64,000 nt of DNA, taken from NCBI GenBank assembly GCA_023423935.1, contig JAFAEQ010000058.1, positions 88,180 through 152,179 on the forward strand, written 5' to 3'. The first letter of the stretch is position 1, and the number at the start of each line of letters is the position of its first letter. A program made the position numbers and the translations under genes. Shown here piece by piece: positions 47,235 through 55,962 of this stretch. Under the pieces are notes generated by a model that made no database searches, was not told where the DNA came from, and saw nothing but the letters and a program-made list of their open reading frames with translations. The stretch is from Pseudomonadota bacterium. GTDB lineage: Bacteria > Pseudomonadota > Gammaproteobacteria > Steroidobacterales > Steroidobacteraceae.

Positions 47235-48227
47235 ATGAAAATCCTGACCCCCTGGCTCTTGCTGACGATGCTGTGTGTCTGCGTGCCCGCACGCGCCGAA
47301 TGGATGCAGCGTGTGGAAGACGGAATCATGGGGACGCGGATCGTGGTCGAGCTCTGGGCCGACGATCGCAAGCAGGGAGAGGCTGCGATCGCGGGTGTAC
47401 TCGACGAAATGCGCCGCGTCGATCGCGACATGAGCACGTACAAGCCGACCAGCGAGGTGTCGCAGGTCAATGCCAGGGCGGCGAACGGCCCGATGCAGAT
47501 CAGCGAAGAACTGTTCGATCTGCTCACTCAGGCCGCGGAGTACTCCCGCATCACGGACGGCGCGTTCGATATCACATACGCCAGCGTGGGCTACATGTAC
47601 GACTATCGTCAGCATGTGAAGCCCGATCAGGCACAGATCGACAAGGCCCTGCCCGCGGTCGACTATCGCCATGTCGTTCTGGATCCGAAAGCGCATACCG
47701 TGAAGTTCGCGCAACAGGGCGTGCGTATCGATCTGGGCGGGATCGGTAAAGGCCACGCAGTCGATCGCGGTATCGCCGTTCTGCAGGCGCACGGCATCGC
47801 ACACGGGCTCGTGACGGCGGGCGGTGACAGCCGCATCATCGGCGATCGCTTTGGCAAGCCCTGGGTGATCGGAATCCGCCATCCCGACCGTAAGGACGAG
47901 GTCATCGCTCGCATCCCGCTCGAAGACGCAGCCATCTCCACCTCAGGCGACTACGAGCGCTACTTCGAAGAGGACGGCGTGCGATATCACCACATCATCG
48001 ATCCGCACACCGGCAAATCGGCACGCAAAGTCCGCAGCGCCACCATCATCGGCCCGACGGCCACTCGCACTGACGGACTATCGAAGACTGCCTTCGTGCT
48101 CGGCGCCGAAAAGGCCATCGAGATCTACAACCGCATCGACGGTATCGATGCAATCGTCGTCAAACCGGATGGCACAGTGCTCTACACGAAAGGACTCGAA
48201 GCACCTGAAGAGCCGACTGGGAATTGA
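47235..48227 (+). CDS. apbE: FAD:protein FMN transferase ApbE
   Basis: A 330-residue exported flavin transferase that attaches FMN to Thr of periplasmic or membrane target proteins such as NQR or RNF subunits. A signal peptide (cleaved near ARA/EW, residue 22) is followed by MGTRIVVELW, the Mg/FAD motifs DLGGIGKGHAVD and TAGGDSRIIGD, and HIIDPHTGKSA. No target protein is encoded nearby. Confidence 0.93.
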   Translation: MKILTPWLLLTMLCVCVPARAEWMQRVEDGIMGTRIVVELWADDRKQGEAAIAGVLDEMRRVDRDMSTYKPTSEVSQVNARAANGPMQISEELFDLLTQAAEYSRITDGAFDITYASVGYMYDYRQHVKPDQAQIDKALPAVDYRHVVLDPKAHTVKFAQQGVRIDLGGIGKGHAVDRGIAVLQAHGIAHGLVTAGGDSRIIGDRFGKPWVIGIRHPDRKDEVIARIPLEDAAISTSGDYERYFEEDGVRYHHIIDPHTGKSARKVRSATIIGPTATRTDGLSKTAFVLGAEKAIEIYNRIDGIDAIVVKPDGTVLYTKGLEAPEEPTGN

Positions 48228-48683
48228 GTTTTCGGCGTCGTTACGAAGAAGAAGATTTCACACAGAGAGCACAGAGGACACAGAGGGCGAGAAGAGAGAG
48301 TGCGTGCATCCGGGCGCCACGCACGAAACCCGTTGCAGTCGCTCCAGCGCAATTTTCAGACTTGCGACTAACGCTTGTGAGTTGTGACAAGCCGGTCTGT
48401 GTGTTCGGACCCGTTCGTCGTGAGCTGGCAAGGCTTCATGCTTTCGCGCGAGAAGGAACGGGCCGTGCCATTCGCGTGCCGCACAAGTCAGTCATTCCTG
48501 CGAAGGCAGGAATCCATCTGAATGGCAGCCGCGCATCGACGACCTTCGTAACGCGACTGCCGCGGCCAGAATCTCCGCACCGGATACGCTGCAACGTCGG
48601 CGGCTTACCTTCGCGCTCAATAAAGGGCGGGAGACGAAATCTCAGGCCTCACCCCGCACAGCCGCTCTTCAATCGCCCATAAC
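48228..48683. repeat. intergenic gap with CACAGAGAGCACAGAG arm and a dyad repeat
   Basis: The gap between the convergent apbE and rplQ has no credible gene. A CACAGAGAGCACAGAGGACA arm (48251-48295) follows apbE, and a GTCATTCCTGCGAAGGCAGG dyad lies at 48491-48517. Confidence 0.78.
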
Positions 48684-48710
48684 GAAAAAGGCCGGGTTGC
48701 CCCGGCCTTT
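48684..48710 (-). terminator. intrinsic terminator of the alpha operon
   Basis: On the minus strand a GGCCGGG-type stem with a short CAAC loop is followed by TTTTTCG, six bases after the rplQ stop. It is the clearest rho-independent terminator in the window. Confidence 0.88.
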
Positions 48711-48715
48711 CTCAC

Positions 48716-49339
48716 TCATCTCTTCTTCGAAGACTTTTTCTTCGCTGCGGCCTTCTTCTTCGGTGCCGCGGCCTTCTTCTGTGCCTTGGTCTCCGCCTTG
48801 GCTGCCTTCGCTTCCTTCTTCTCGGCGGACTTGGCCTTCTTGGCCGCCTTCTCTTCCGCCGACTTGGTCGACTTCTTCTTCAGCGAGGTTTTCTTCTTGG
48901 GAGCGGCGGCCTTCTTCGGCGCCTTCTTCTCCGTCTCGCCCGATTCGTCGACCGTAGGAACCGTGTCCTCGGCAACCAGTTCCGGCTGATCCAGCAACTG
49001 CATCAACGCCATTGGCGCCGCATCGCCCGGACGCACATCCATGCGCAGGATGCGCGTGTAACCGCCTGGACGCGCCTTGAACCGCGGACCGAGCTCCTCG
49101 AACAGCTTCACTACGACTTCCGCATCGCGCAACTGCGCGAACGCACGACGACGATTTGCATCGCTGTCTGCCTTGCCCAGCGTGATGAGCGGTTCGACGA
49201 TACGGCGCAGTTCCTTCGCCTTCGGCAAGGTCGTACGGATGGTTTCATGGCGCAGCAGCGATGCCGCCATATTGCGGAGCATCGCCCAGCGATGCGGAGC
49301 ATTGCGGCTGAGCTGACGACCGGAGAGTTGGTGACGCAT
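48716..49339 (-). CDS. rplQ: 50S ribosomal protein L17 with long Lys/Ala-rich tail
   Basis: A 207-residue L17 (E. coli 127). The conserved core occupies about residues 1-117 (MRHQLSGRQLSRNAPHR, ...RPGGYTRILRMD.RPGDAAPMALMQLLD). About 90 residues follow, first acidic, then almost entirely Lys, Ala, Ser and Glu (KKKAAAKKKSSKKR at the end), resembling histone H1-like tails. The frame is intact to the terminator. The tail may bind rRNA or DNA nonspecifically (inference). Confidence 0.96.
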   Translation of the reverse strand: MRHQLSGRQLSRNAPHRWAMLRNMAASLLRHETIRTTLPKAKELRRIVEPLITLGKADSDANRRRAFAQLRDAEVVVKLFEELGPRFKARPGGYTRILRMDVRPGDAAPMALMQLLDQPELVAEDTVPTVDESGETEKKAPKKAAAPKKKTSLKKKSTKSAEEKAAKKAKSAEKKEAKAAKAETKAQKKAAAPKKKAAAKKKSSKKR

Positions 49340-49343
49340 GTTC

Positions 49344-49418
49344 TTAGACTCTGGACCCTAGGCTGTAGGCTCCAGGCCCCGAACGCTCTTGCTAGCGCCT
49401 GGTGCCTGGTGCCTAGTT
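49344..49418. repeat. inverted CTAGG/GGCTGTAGG arms between rpoA and rplQ
   Basis: In the transcribed direction the sense arm (49418-49391, AGGCACCAGGCGCTAGC type) follows the rpoA stop. The complement (49380-49344) ends a few bases before the rplQ start, so it probably covers the rplQ ribosome site. Confidence 0.83.
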
Positions 49419-49424
49419 GGCTTC

Positions 49425-50429
49425 TTAAATAATGTCTCGTTCGTCGTCGCGCTTGAGGCTGACCGGTGGCCAGTTATCCAGGCGCATGCCCAGCGACAGA
49501 CCGTGGCTCTCGAGCACTTCCTTGATCTCGGTGAGCGACTTCTTGCCGAGGTTCGGCGTGCGCAGCAGCTCCACTTCGGTTCGCTGCACGAGATCGCCGA
49601 TGTAATGGATGTTCTCGGCCTTCAAGCAGTTCGCGCTGCGGACCGTGAGCTCCAGCTCATCGACCGGACGCAGCAGGATCGGATCGAACTGCTGCTCCGC
49701 AGTCTTCGCCGCACCCTCGTCCTGACCCTGCAGATCCACGAACACCGACAGCTGATCCTTAAGAATCGAGCCGGCGCGACGGATCGCTTCTTCCGCGTCG
49801 ATCGTACCGTTGGTTTCGATATCGAGAATCAGCTTGTCCAGATTCGTGCGTTGCTCGACGCGGGCGCTTTCGACGTTGTAGGTCACGCGTCGAATCGGGC
49901 TGAACGAGGCATCCAGCTGCAAACGACCGATGGGGCCCGAAGACTCCTCGAACGTTGCACGCTGAATCGCCGGACGATAGCCACGACCCCGCTCGACCTT
50001 GAGCATCATGTTGAGCTCACCGGCCTTTGTGAGATTGGCGATGACCAATTCCGGGTTCAGTACCTCGACGTCGTGGTCAAGCTGAATATCGCCAGCGGTA
50101 ACCGGACCCGGGCCGCGCTTGTGAAGACGCAGCTCGGTCACGTCGCGCGCGTTCAGACGGATCGCGACCTGCTTCAGGTTCAGCAGAATGTCAACGACGT
50201 CTTCCTGCACGCCTTCGATGCTGGTGTACTCATGGAGCACGCCGTCGATCTCGACTTCCGTGATCGCACAGCCGGGCATGGAAGACAACAGGACGCGACG
50301 CAGTGCGTTGCCCAGAGTGTGGCCGAAGCCACGCTCGAACGGCTCGATCACCACTTTCGCCTGACGGGCGGTGGTGGGCGTCACTTTGACGACACGAGGC
50401 TTCAGGAATTCGCCAACGGATGCCTGCAT
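49425..50429 (-). CDS. rpoA: RNA polymerase alpha subunit
   Basis: A 334-residue alpha subunit (E. coli 329). An N-terminal dimerisation domain (about 1-235; FGHTLGNALRRVLLSSMPG) is joined by a linker to a C-terminal DNA- and activator-binding domain (about 250-320; SANCLKAENIHYIGDLVQRTE). The start at 50429 (MQASVGEF) is the family start; the longer frame is upstream leader. Confidence 0.98.
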   Translation of the reverse strand: MQASVGEFLKPRVVKVTPTTARQAKVVIEPFERGFGHTLGNALRRVLLSSMPGCAITEVEIDGVLHEYTSIEGVQEDVVDILLNLKQVAIRLNARDVTELRLHKRGPGPVTAGDIQLDHDVEVLNPELVIANLTKAGELNMMLKVERGRGYRPAIQRATFEESSGPIGRLQLDASFSPIRRVTYNVESARVEQRTNLDKLILDIETNGTIDAEEAIRRAGSILKDQLSVFVDLQGQDEGAAKTAEQQFDPILLRPVDELELTVRSANCLKAENIHYIGDLVQRTEVELLRTPNLGKKSLTEIKEVLESHGLSLGMRLDNWPPVSLKRDDERDII

Positions 50430-50497
50430 GGAAAATGTACCTGCTTGTGTGCCGATGAATGGCAGTGGCGCCTTAAGGTCGGCGCATCCAAAAGATG

Positions 50498-50525
50498 CTT
50501 CCGGGAGAGTGAGTGCTCCCGGAAG
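50498..50525 (-). promoter_or_regulatory. 10-bp perfect hairpin between rpsD and rpoA
   Basis: CTTCCGGGAG and its complement flank an 8-base loop in the 104-base rpsD-rpoA gap, followed in the transcribed direction by GCATCTTTTGGATGC. It may attenuate or process the message ahead of rpoA. Confidence 0.5.
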
Positions 50526-50533
50526 GCTCGCTA

Positions 50534-51157
50534 CTACTTCGAGTACAGTTCGACCACGAGGTTTTCGTTGATCTCCGGCAGGATGTCCCCGCGATCGGGC
50601 ACCTGCTTGAACGTACCCTGGAACTTCTTCTCGTCGACTTCGACCCACTCCGGGAAGCCAACCTGCGCCTTGATCTGCAGCGCCGACTGAATGCGCAGCT
50701 GCTTCTGTGCCTTTTCGCGCACAGTGATCACGTCGCCTGCCTTGCACTGATACGAAGCGATGCTGACAGGCTCGCCATTCACGTTGATCGCCTTGTGGCT
50801 CACCAGCTGACGAGCTTCGGCGCGAGTAGCCGCAAATCCCATGCGGTACACGACATTGTCGAGACGTGCTTCCAGCATCTGCAGCAGGGTCGAACCCGTA
50901 GCGCCGGGGCGGCCCGAAGCCTTGATGTAGTAATTGCGGAACTGTCTTTCAAGTACGCCGTACATGCGACGCAGCTTCTGCTTCTCACGCAGCTGCAGAC
51001 CGTAGTCCGACAGACGCGCCTTGCGCTCACCCTTGACGCCACCTGGCGGCACTTCGAGCTTGCACTTGGACTCGAGCGACTTCACGCCGCTCTTGAGGAA
51101 CAGATCAGTGCCTTCGCGGCGCGAGAGCTTGCACTTGGGACCGAGATAACGAGCCAT
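50534..51157 (-). CDS. rpsD: 30S ribosomal protein S4
   Basis: A 207-residue primary 16S binder (E. coli 206), beginning MARYLGPKCKLSRREGTDL. The S4 RNA-binding domain is at about 97-160. S4 is the usual translational repressor of the alpha operon. It lies 19 bases after rpsK. Confidence 0.98.
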   Translation of the reverse strand: MARYLGPKCKLSRREGTDLFLKSGVKSLESKCKLEVPPGGVKGERKARLSDYGLQLREKQKLRRMYGVLERQFRNYYIKASGRPGATGSTLLQMLEARLDNVVYRMGFAATRAEARQLVSHKAINVNGEPVSIASYQCKAGDVITVREKAQKQLRIQSALQIKAQVGFPEWVEVDEKKFQGTFKQVPDRGDILPEINENLVVELYSK

Positions 51158-51176
51158 TGAATCTATCCTCGCGCGA

Positions 51177-51584
51177 TCAGACGCGGCGCTTCTTCGGCGG
51201 ACGGCACCCGTTGTGCGGGATCGGCGTCACGTCGGAAATGTTGGTGACCTTCAGACCACAGGCATTCAGAGCACGAACGGCGGATTCGCGGCCCGGGCCA
51301 GGACCCGTTACGCGAACTTCGACCGTCTTCAACCCGTGCTCCTGAGCAGCAACGCCGGCCTTCTCGGCGGCAACCTGCGCAGCGAACGGCGTGCTCTTGC
51401 GCGACCCACGGAATCCGCACCCACCCGATGTCGCCCACGACAGCGCGTTGCCCTGACGATCGGTGATCGTCACGATCGTGTTGTTGAAGGACGCGTGCAC
51501 GTGCGCCACACCGTCGGTGACGTGCTTCTTGACCTTCTTGCGGCCGCCCTTCTGACTGCCTGCCTGTTGCTTCTGCTCAGCCAT
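51177..51584 (-). CDS. rpsK: 30S ribosomal protein S11
   Basis: 135 residues (E. coli 129). The conserved HVHASFNNTIVTITDRQGNAL and GCRPPKKRRV ends are intact. It is a platform protein contacting 16S helix 45. It follows rpsM after 96 bases. Confidence 0.98.
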   Translation of the reverse strand: MAEQKQQAGSQKGGRKKVKKHVTDGVAHVHASFNNTIVTITDRQGNALSWATSGGCGFRGSRKSTPFAAQVAAEKAGVAAQEHGLKTVEVRVTGPGPGRESAVRALNACGLKVTNISDVTPIPHNGCRPPKKRRV

Positions 51585-51680
51585 GTGCTCTCTCTGGTGG
51601 AAGCGTCAAAATTGTGCGCCTCCGATGACTTCGTTTTCACTGATTGCCGGCGAGCTCATTGCTGGCCGCCGGCGTGTTGA

Positions 51681-52061
51681 TTACGACTTGCCCGGAGGCG
51701 CGTTCATCTTCACCGCTGCCTTGCGCGGACCCTTGCGGGTGCGGGCATTGGTGCGCGTGCGTTGACCACGCATCGGCAGACCGCGACGATGACGAATGCC
51801 GCGATAGCAGCCGAGGTCCATCAGACGCTTGATGTTCATGGACACTTCGCGACGCAGATCACCTTCGACCGTCAGCTTGCCGACCTGCGAACGCAGTGCG
51901 GTGACTTCGGCCTCGGTGAGATCCTTCACGAGGGTCTCGGGCTTGACGCCGGCAGCTGCGCAAGCCTTCTTGGCCTGCGTATTGCCAACCCCATAGATGT
52001 GGGTCAATCCCACCCACACGTGCTTGTTCATCGGTATGTTGATACCGGCGATGCGGGCCAT
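51681..52061 (-). CDS. rpsM: 30S ribosomal protein S13
   Basis: 126 residues (E. coli 118), with an HhH region (THIYGVG) and a basic tail (RTRTNARTRKGPRK) reaching the P-site tRNA. It is the first gene of the alpha unit, with a predicted promoter just upstream. Confidence 0.98.
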   Translation of the reverse strand: MARIAGINIPMNKHVWVGLTHIYGVGNTQAKKACAAAGVKPETLVKDLTEAEVTALRSQVGKLTVEGDLRREVSMNIKRLMDLGCYRGIRHRRGLPMRGQRTRTNARTRKGPRKAAVKMNAPPGKS

Positions 52062-52095
52062 TTGGCTACTCTCTCCCCGCGGCGAAAAGCGCGGA

Positions 52096-52124
52096 ACTTT
52101 AAACTAAAAAACCCTGTGACTCAA
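52096..52124 (-). promoter_or_regulatory. putative promoter of the alpha operon
   Basis: TTGAGT and TAAAGT are separated by 17 bases on the minus strand in the 168-base rpmJ-rpsM gap. The predicted transcript would begin about 28 bases before the rpsM ATG. Confidence 0.45.
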
Positions 52125-52229
52125 TGCATTAAGCAGAGCGGCGGCGTCGGACTCGGGACTTTCGCCTGGAAGGCACTCGAAGTGACTTGCTTTCCCTGGC
52201 GCAACCCCGTTCCGTAGCCGTCGTCCGCT

Positions 52230-52343
52230 TTAGCCCTGACGCTGCTTGTGACGGGCGTCCGAGCAGATGACATAGACCACCCGGCGACGGCGCACGACCT
52301 TGCAGTTCTTGCAGATCTTCTTGACGGAAGCACGAACCTTCAT
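52230..52343 (-). CDS. rpmJ: 50S ribosomal protein L36
   Basis: A 37-residue protein starting MKVRASVKKICKNCK. The zinc-ribbon ligands C11, C14, C27 and H32 are all present, so this is the zinc-containing form. The ATG is at 52343 and the TAA at 52230. It lies between secY and rpsM, as in E. coli. Confidence 0.97.
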   Translation of the reverse strand: MKVRASVKKICKNCKVVRRRRVVYVICSDARHKQRQG

Positions 52344-52367
52344 GACATCTCTCCAATCGGAACTGGT

Positions 52368-53714
52368 CTATTGCGACGGACCAGAACGGCCATAGCCACG
52401 CAGGTTGGCCTTCTTCATCAAACCTTCGTACTGGTGCGACATCAGGTGTGCCGCGACCTGCGCCTGAAAATCCATGATCACCACCACCATGATCAGCAGC
52501 GACGTGCCACCGAAGTAGAACGGCACGCTGAATCGGGCGATCAGAAATTCCGGTAGCAAACAGACGATCGTTACGTACAGGGCGCCCCACACCGTGAGCC
52601 GCGTCAGCACCTTGTCGATGTACTCGCCCGTCTGCTGACCTGGACGAATACCGGGAATGAATGCTCCTGACTTCTTCAGGTTCTCCGCCGTTTCGCGGGA
52701 GTTGAACACCAGCGCGGTATAGAAGAAGCAGAAGAAAATGATCAGGGTCCCGTAAAGCAGCATGTGCGCTGGCTGACCGGGGCCAAGGGCCGTAGAGACC
52801 CCCTGGAGCCAGGACCAGCCGTCGGACGTACCCGACCAGCTCGCAATCGTCGCCGGGAACAGCAGCAGACTCGATGCGAAGATCGGCGGAATCACGCCCG
52901 ACATGTTCAGCTTGAACGGCAGGTGCGAGCTTTGGCCGGCATAGAGCTTGCGACCCTGCTGGCGCTTCGCGTAGTTCACCTGAATCCGGCGTTGGCCGCG
53001 CTCGACGAACACCACGAATGCGGTGACCGCGACGACCATGCCGAACAGGATCAGCGCGAACGCTGGATTCAGTTCGCCAGTACGTACCAGCTCGAGCGTC
53101 CCGGCGACTGCAGCGGGCAGACCCGCAACGATGCCCGCCAGAATGATCATCGAAATGCCGTTACCCAGGCCGCGCTCGGTGATCTGCTCACCGAGCCACA
53201 TCAAGAACATGGTGCCCGAGATCAACGTCACGGTAGCCACGAACACGAACTGCCAACCCGGCGCGATCACGACGCCCTGGTTCTGAAGCGCAATGGCTGC
53301 CGACGATCCCTGCACTGCGGCAAGAAGCACAGTGCCGTAGCGTGTGTACTGGGTCAGCTTGCGTCGGCCCGACTCGCCCTCCTTCTTGATCGCGGCGAGC
53401 GACGGCACGACCACGGCCATCATCTGAATGATGATCGAGGCCGAGATGTACGGCATGACGCCCAAGGCAAAGATCGAGAGGCGTTCGATCGCGCCGCCCG
53501 AGAACATGTTCACCATGCTCAGGATGGTGCCTTCCTGCGCCTGGAAGAACCTCGCCAGCGCGATCGGATCGACACCCGGCACCGGAATGAACGTTCCGAT
53601 GCGGTACACGATCAGTGCGCCAAGCAAGAAGAACAACCGCTGACGCAGTTCTGCGAAGCGGGTCATCTCGCCGAAGGCCGAGAGCGATGAAGCAGTGGCG
53701 GATTTAGTGGCCAC
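52368..53714 (-). CDS. secY: SecY preprotein translocase channel
   Basis: A 448-residue, ten-helix translocon core (E. coli 443). Visible are the plug/TM2 region (GALIVYRIGTFIPVPGVD), the cytosolic loop VNYAKRQQGRKLYAGQSSHLP (C4-type, basic) and GIRPGQQTGEYIDKVLTRLT. It follows rplO by 26 bases in the spc operon. Confidence 0.98.
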   Translation of the reverse strand: MATKSATASSLSAFGEMTRFAELRQRLFFLLGALIVYRIGTFIPVPGVDPIALARFFQAQEGTILSMVNMFSGGAIERLSIFALGVMPYISASIIIQMMAVVVPSLAAIKKEGESGRRKLTQYTRYGTVLLAAVQGSSAAIALQNQGVVIAPGWQFVFVATVTLISGTMFLMWLGEQITERGLGNGISMIILAGIVAGLPAAVAGTLELVRTGELNPAFALILFGMVVAVTAFVVFVERGQRRIQVNYAKRQQGRKLYAGQSSHLPFKLNMSGVIPPIFASSLLLFPATIASWSGTSDGWSWLQGVSTALGPGQPAHMLLYGTLIIFFCFFYTALVFNSRETAENLKKSGAFIPGIRPGQQTGEYIDKVLTRLTVWGALYVTIVCLLPEFLIARFSVPFYFGGTSLLIMVVVIMDFQAQVAAHLMSHQYEGLMKKANLRGYGRSGPSQ

Positions 53715-53740
53715 GAGTTCTCTGAGTCTGTGTTAGGAGA

Positions 53741-54175
53741 TCAGGCTTCGATCTTGCCGCCAGCCGCTTCGATCGCAGCGCGCGCACCCTTGGTCAGGTG
53801 AATGCCCTTGATCGTCACGGCCTTGGCGAACTCGCCGGAGGCCACGATGCGTGCACGCAGTGCCTGCGCCGGGACCACGTTCGCAGCCTTGAGGGCCGCG
53901 AGATCCACTACATCGCCAGACACCTTCGCCAGCTCCGAAAGACGCACTTCCGCCACCGTCGGCGACACCTTCGAGCGGAAACCCGTCTTAGGCAGACGAC
54001 GCTGCAAGGGCATCTGGCCGCCTTCGAAGCCGACCTTGTGATAGCCGCCCTTGCGAGCGCGCTGACCCTTGACGCCGCGACCGCAGGTTTTGCCCTGGCC
54101 GGCAGATGCGCCGCGACCGACGCGCAGACGCGTCTTCCTGCTACCTGGGGCCGGAGAAAGGCTGTTCAACTTCAT
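53741..54175 (-). CDS. rplO: 50S ribosomal protein L15
   Basis: 144 residues, with the Gly/Arg-rich N-terminal extension (RVGRGASAGQGKTCGRGVKGQ) that threads into 23S rRNA. Same length as E. coli L15. It lies between rpmD and secY. Confidence 0.98.
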   Translation of the reverse strand: MKLNSLSPAPGSRKTRLRVGRGASAGQGKTCGRGVKGQRARKGGYHKVGFEGGQMPLQRRLPKTGFRSKVSPTVAEVRLSELAKVSGDVVDLAALKAANVVPAQALRARIVASGEFAKAVTIKGIHLTKGARAAIEAAGGKIEA

Positions 54176-54217
54176 GAGTGCAAATTCCTGAATGATCGGT
54201 GATCGCCGTCAGGCCGC

Positions 54218-54412
54218 TCAGCCGATTTCCTCGACTTTCAGCATGTGTCCCGAAGCGCGGATCATGCCGCGGATCTCCGGGGTATCCGCCAGCACCGCGG
54301 TGTCGCGAATGCGGCGTAGTCCCAGACCACGCACGGTTGCGCGGTGAGACTTGAGCTGACCGAACACGCTCTTCACGAGCGTGACCTTGATGCTCTTTTT
54401 CGATTGGGACAT
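54218..54412 (-). CDS. rpmD: 50S ribosomal protein L30
   Basis: 64 residues (E. coli 59), with the conserved LVKSVFG and GLGLRRIRDTAVL.DTPEIRGM segments. It lies between rpsE and rplO. Confidence 0.97.
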   Translation of the reverse strand: MSQSKKSIKVTLVKSVFGQLKSHRATVRGLGLRRIRDTAVLADTPEIRGMIRASGHMLKVEEIG

Positions 54413-54438
54413 GACGTCGATCCACCAGTACCAGGCGC

Positions 54439-54948
54439 TTACGCGCCCAGGATTTCTTCCACACGCTTGCCGCGCTTCGCTGCGATGTCTTCGGGCGACT
54501 GAATGCTGGTCAGCGCCTTGAACGTCGCGCGCACGACGTTGATCGGATTACGCGAGCCGTGGCTCTTCGCGAGCACGTTGCGCACCCCTGCACACTCGAA
54601 CACCGCGCGCATACCACCGCCTGCGATGAGGCCGGTACCGTCGGCGGCCGGCTGCATGAAGACGCGAGTCGCGCCGTGACTGCCCTTGAGTGGGTAGTGC
54701 AACGTCGCATCCTTCAGCGGCACCGATGCCAGATTCTTGCGGGCAGCCTGCATCGCCTTCTGGATGGCGACAGGCACTTCGCGCGCCTTGCCATAGCCGA
54801 AACCGACCTTGCCGCGACCATCGCCGACGACAGTGAGCGCGGTGAAGCCGAACTGGCGGCCACCCTTCACGACCTTGGCGACGCGATTCACTGCCACGAG
54901 CTTCTCGATGTACTCGTCGCTAGAGGCGTTTTTTTCAACTCTGGCCAT
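54439..54948 (-). CDS. rpsE: 30S ribosomal protein S5
   Basis: 169 residues (E. coli 167). The N-terminal dsRNA-binding-like domain contains GGRQFGFTALTVVGDGRGKVGFG, and the C-terminal domain ends with EDIAAKRGKRVEEILG. It is a translational fidelity protein. Confidence 0.98.
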   Translation of the reverse strand: MARVEKNASSDEYIEKLVAVNRVAKVVKGGRQFGFTALTVVGDGRGKVGFGYGKAREVPVAIQKAMQAARKNLASVPLKDATLHYPLKGSHGATRVFMQPAADGTGLIAGGGMRAVFECAGVRNVLAKSHGSRNPINVVRATFKALTSIQSPEDIAAKRGKRVEEILGA

Positions 54949-54967
54949 TTAACTTTTCCTCGAAGGC

Positions 54968-55321
54968 TTAGAACTCAAGCCCGTTTTCGCGTGCCGCATC
55001 GGCCAACGCCTTGACGCGCCCGTGATACTTGTACCCGGAGCGATCGAACGCGACCTGCGTGATCCCAGCAGCCTTCGCCTTCTCCGCGATGGCCTTGCCC
55101 ACTGCAGCAGCCGCGGCGATGTTGCCCGTTCCCTTCAGATCGCCACGCAAATCCTTCTGCACCGTCGATGCAACGGCGAGCACCTTCGAATCAACATCGA
55201 AGATCTGCGCATAGATGTGCTGCGAGGTGCGGTGCACCGACAGACGCAGAGCCTTCAGCTCGCGAATCTTGGCGCGGGCGCGGGCGGCGCGACGCAGACG
55301 TTGTACGTTCTTACCTTGCAT
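54968..55321 (-). CDS. rplR: 50S ribosomal protein L18
   Basis: 117 residues, the same as E. coli. The 5S rRNA-binding motifs RLSVHRTSQHIYAQ and FDRSGYKYHGRVKALADAAR are visible. It follows rplF after 95 bases. Confidence 0.98.
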   Translation of the reverse strand: MQGKNVQRLRRAARARAKIRELKALRLSVHRTSQHIYAQIFDVDSKVLAVASTVQKDLRGDLKGTGNIAAAAAVGKAIAEKAKAAGITQVAFDRSGYKYHGRVKALADAARENGLEF

Positions 55322-55416
55322 GTTCGTTCACTCTTTGCAGCCAGCGACCAACGATTGACCTCTGGCAGAACATTCTCTGCCGGCACCAGACCTGCTGGTT
55401 TGCCGACAACTGCTCA

Positions 55417-55953
55417 TCACTTCTTCTTCGCTTCCTTCAGCTCGATCTTCTCGCCGCTGTAGCGAACGCCCTTGCCCTTGTACGGCTCAGGCGGACGGAA
55501 GGCGCGAATGTCGGCAGCTACCTGACCGACGCGCTGAACGTCCGTGCCCTTGATGAGGATCTCGGTCTGGCTCGGCGTTTCGATCGTGATGCCTTCAGGC
55601 GACTCATAGACGACCGGGTGCGAGAAACCGAGCGTCAGGTTCAGGTTCTTGCCCTGCGCCTGCGCACGATAGCCGACGCCGACCAGCTCGAGCTTGCGCT
55701 CGTAGCCCTTGCTCACGCCCTCGACGATGTTCGCCAGATGCGCACGAGTCGAGCCTGCGACCATGTCCGCCTCGCGGCTTTCGCTGGCCTTCTCGATCTT
55801 CAGCGTATCGGCATCCTGAACCACCTTCACGAGGCGGTTGTTGATGGCGAGCGTCAGCGTTCCCTTCGCGCCCTTTACGGCCACGGAGTCGGCACTGATG
55901 GTTGCGATCACGCCTTTCGGCAGAGCAACAGGTTGTTTTGCTACTCGAGACAT
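55417..55953 (-). CDS. rplF: 50S ribosomal protein L6
   Basis: 178 residues (E. coli 177), with two L6 folds. The C-terminal signature RPPEPYKGKGVRYSGE is intact. Confidence 0.98.
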   Translation of the reverse strand: MSRVAKQPVALPKGVIATISADSVAVKGAKGTLTLAINNRLVKVVQDADTLKIEKASESREADMVAGSTRAHLANIVEGVSKGYERKLELVGVGYRAQAQGKNLNLTLGFSHPVVYESPEGITIETPSQTEILIKGTDVQRVGQVAADIRAFRPPEPYKGKGVRYSGEKIELKEAKKK

Positions 55954-55962
55954 GTGCGCACC

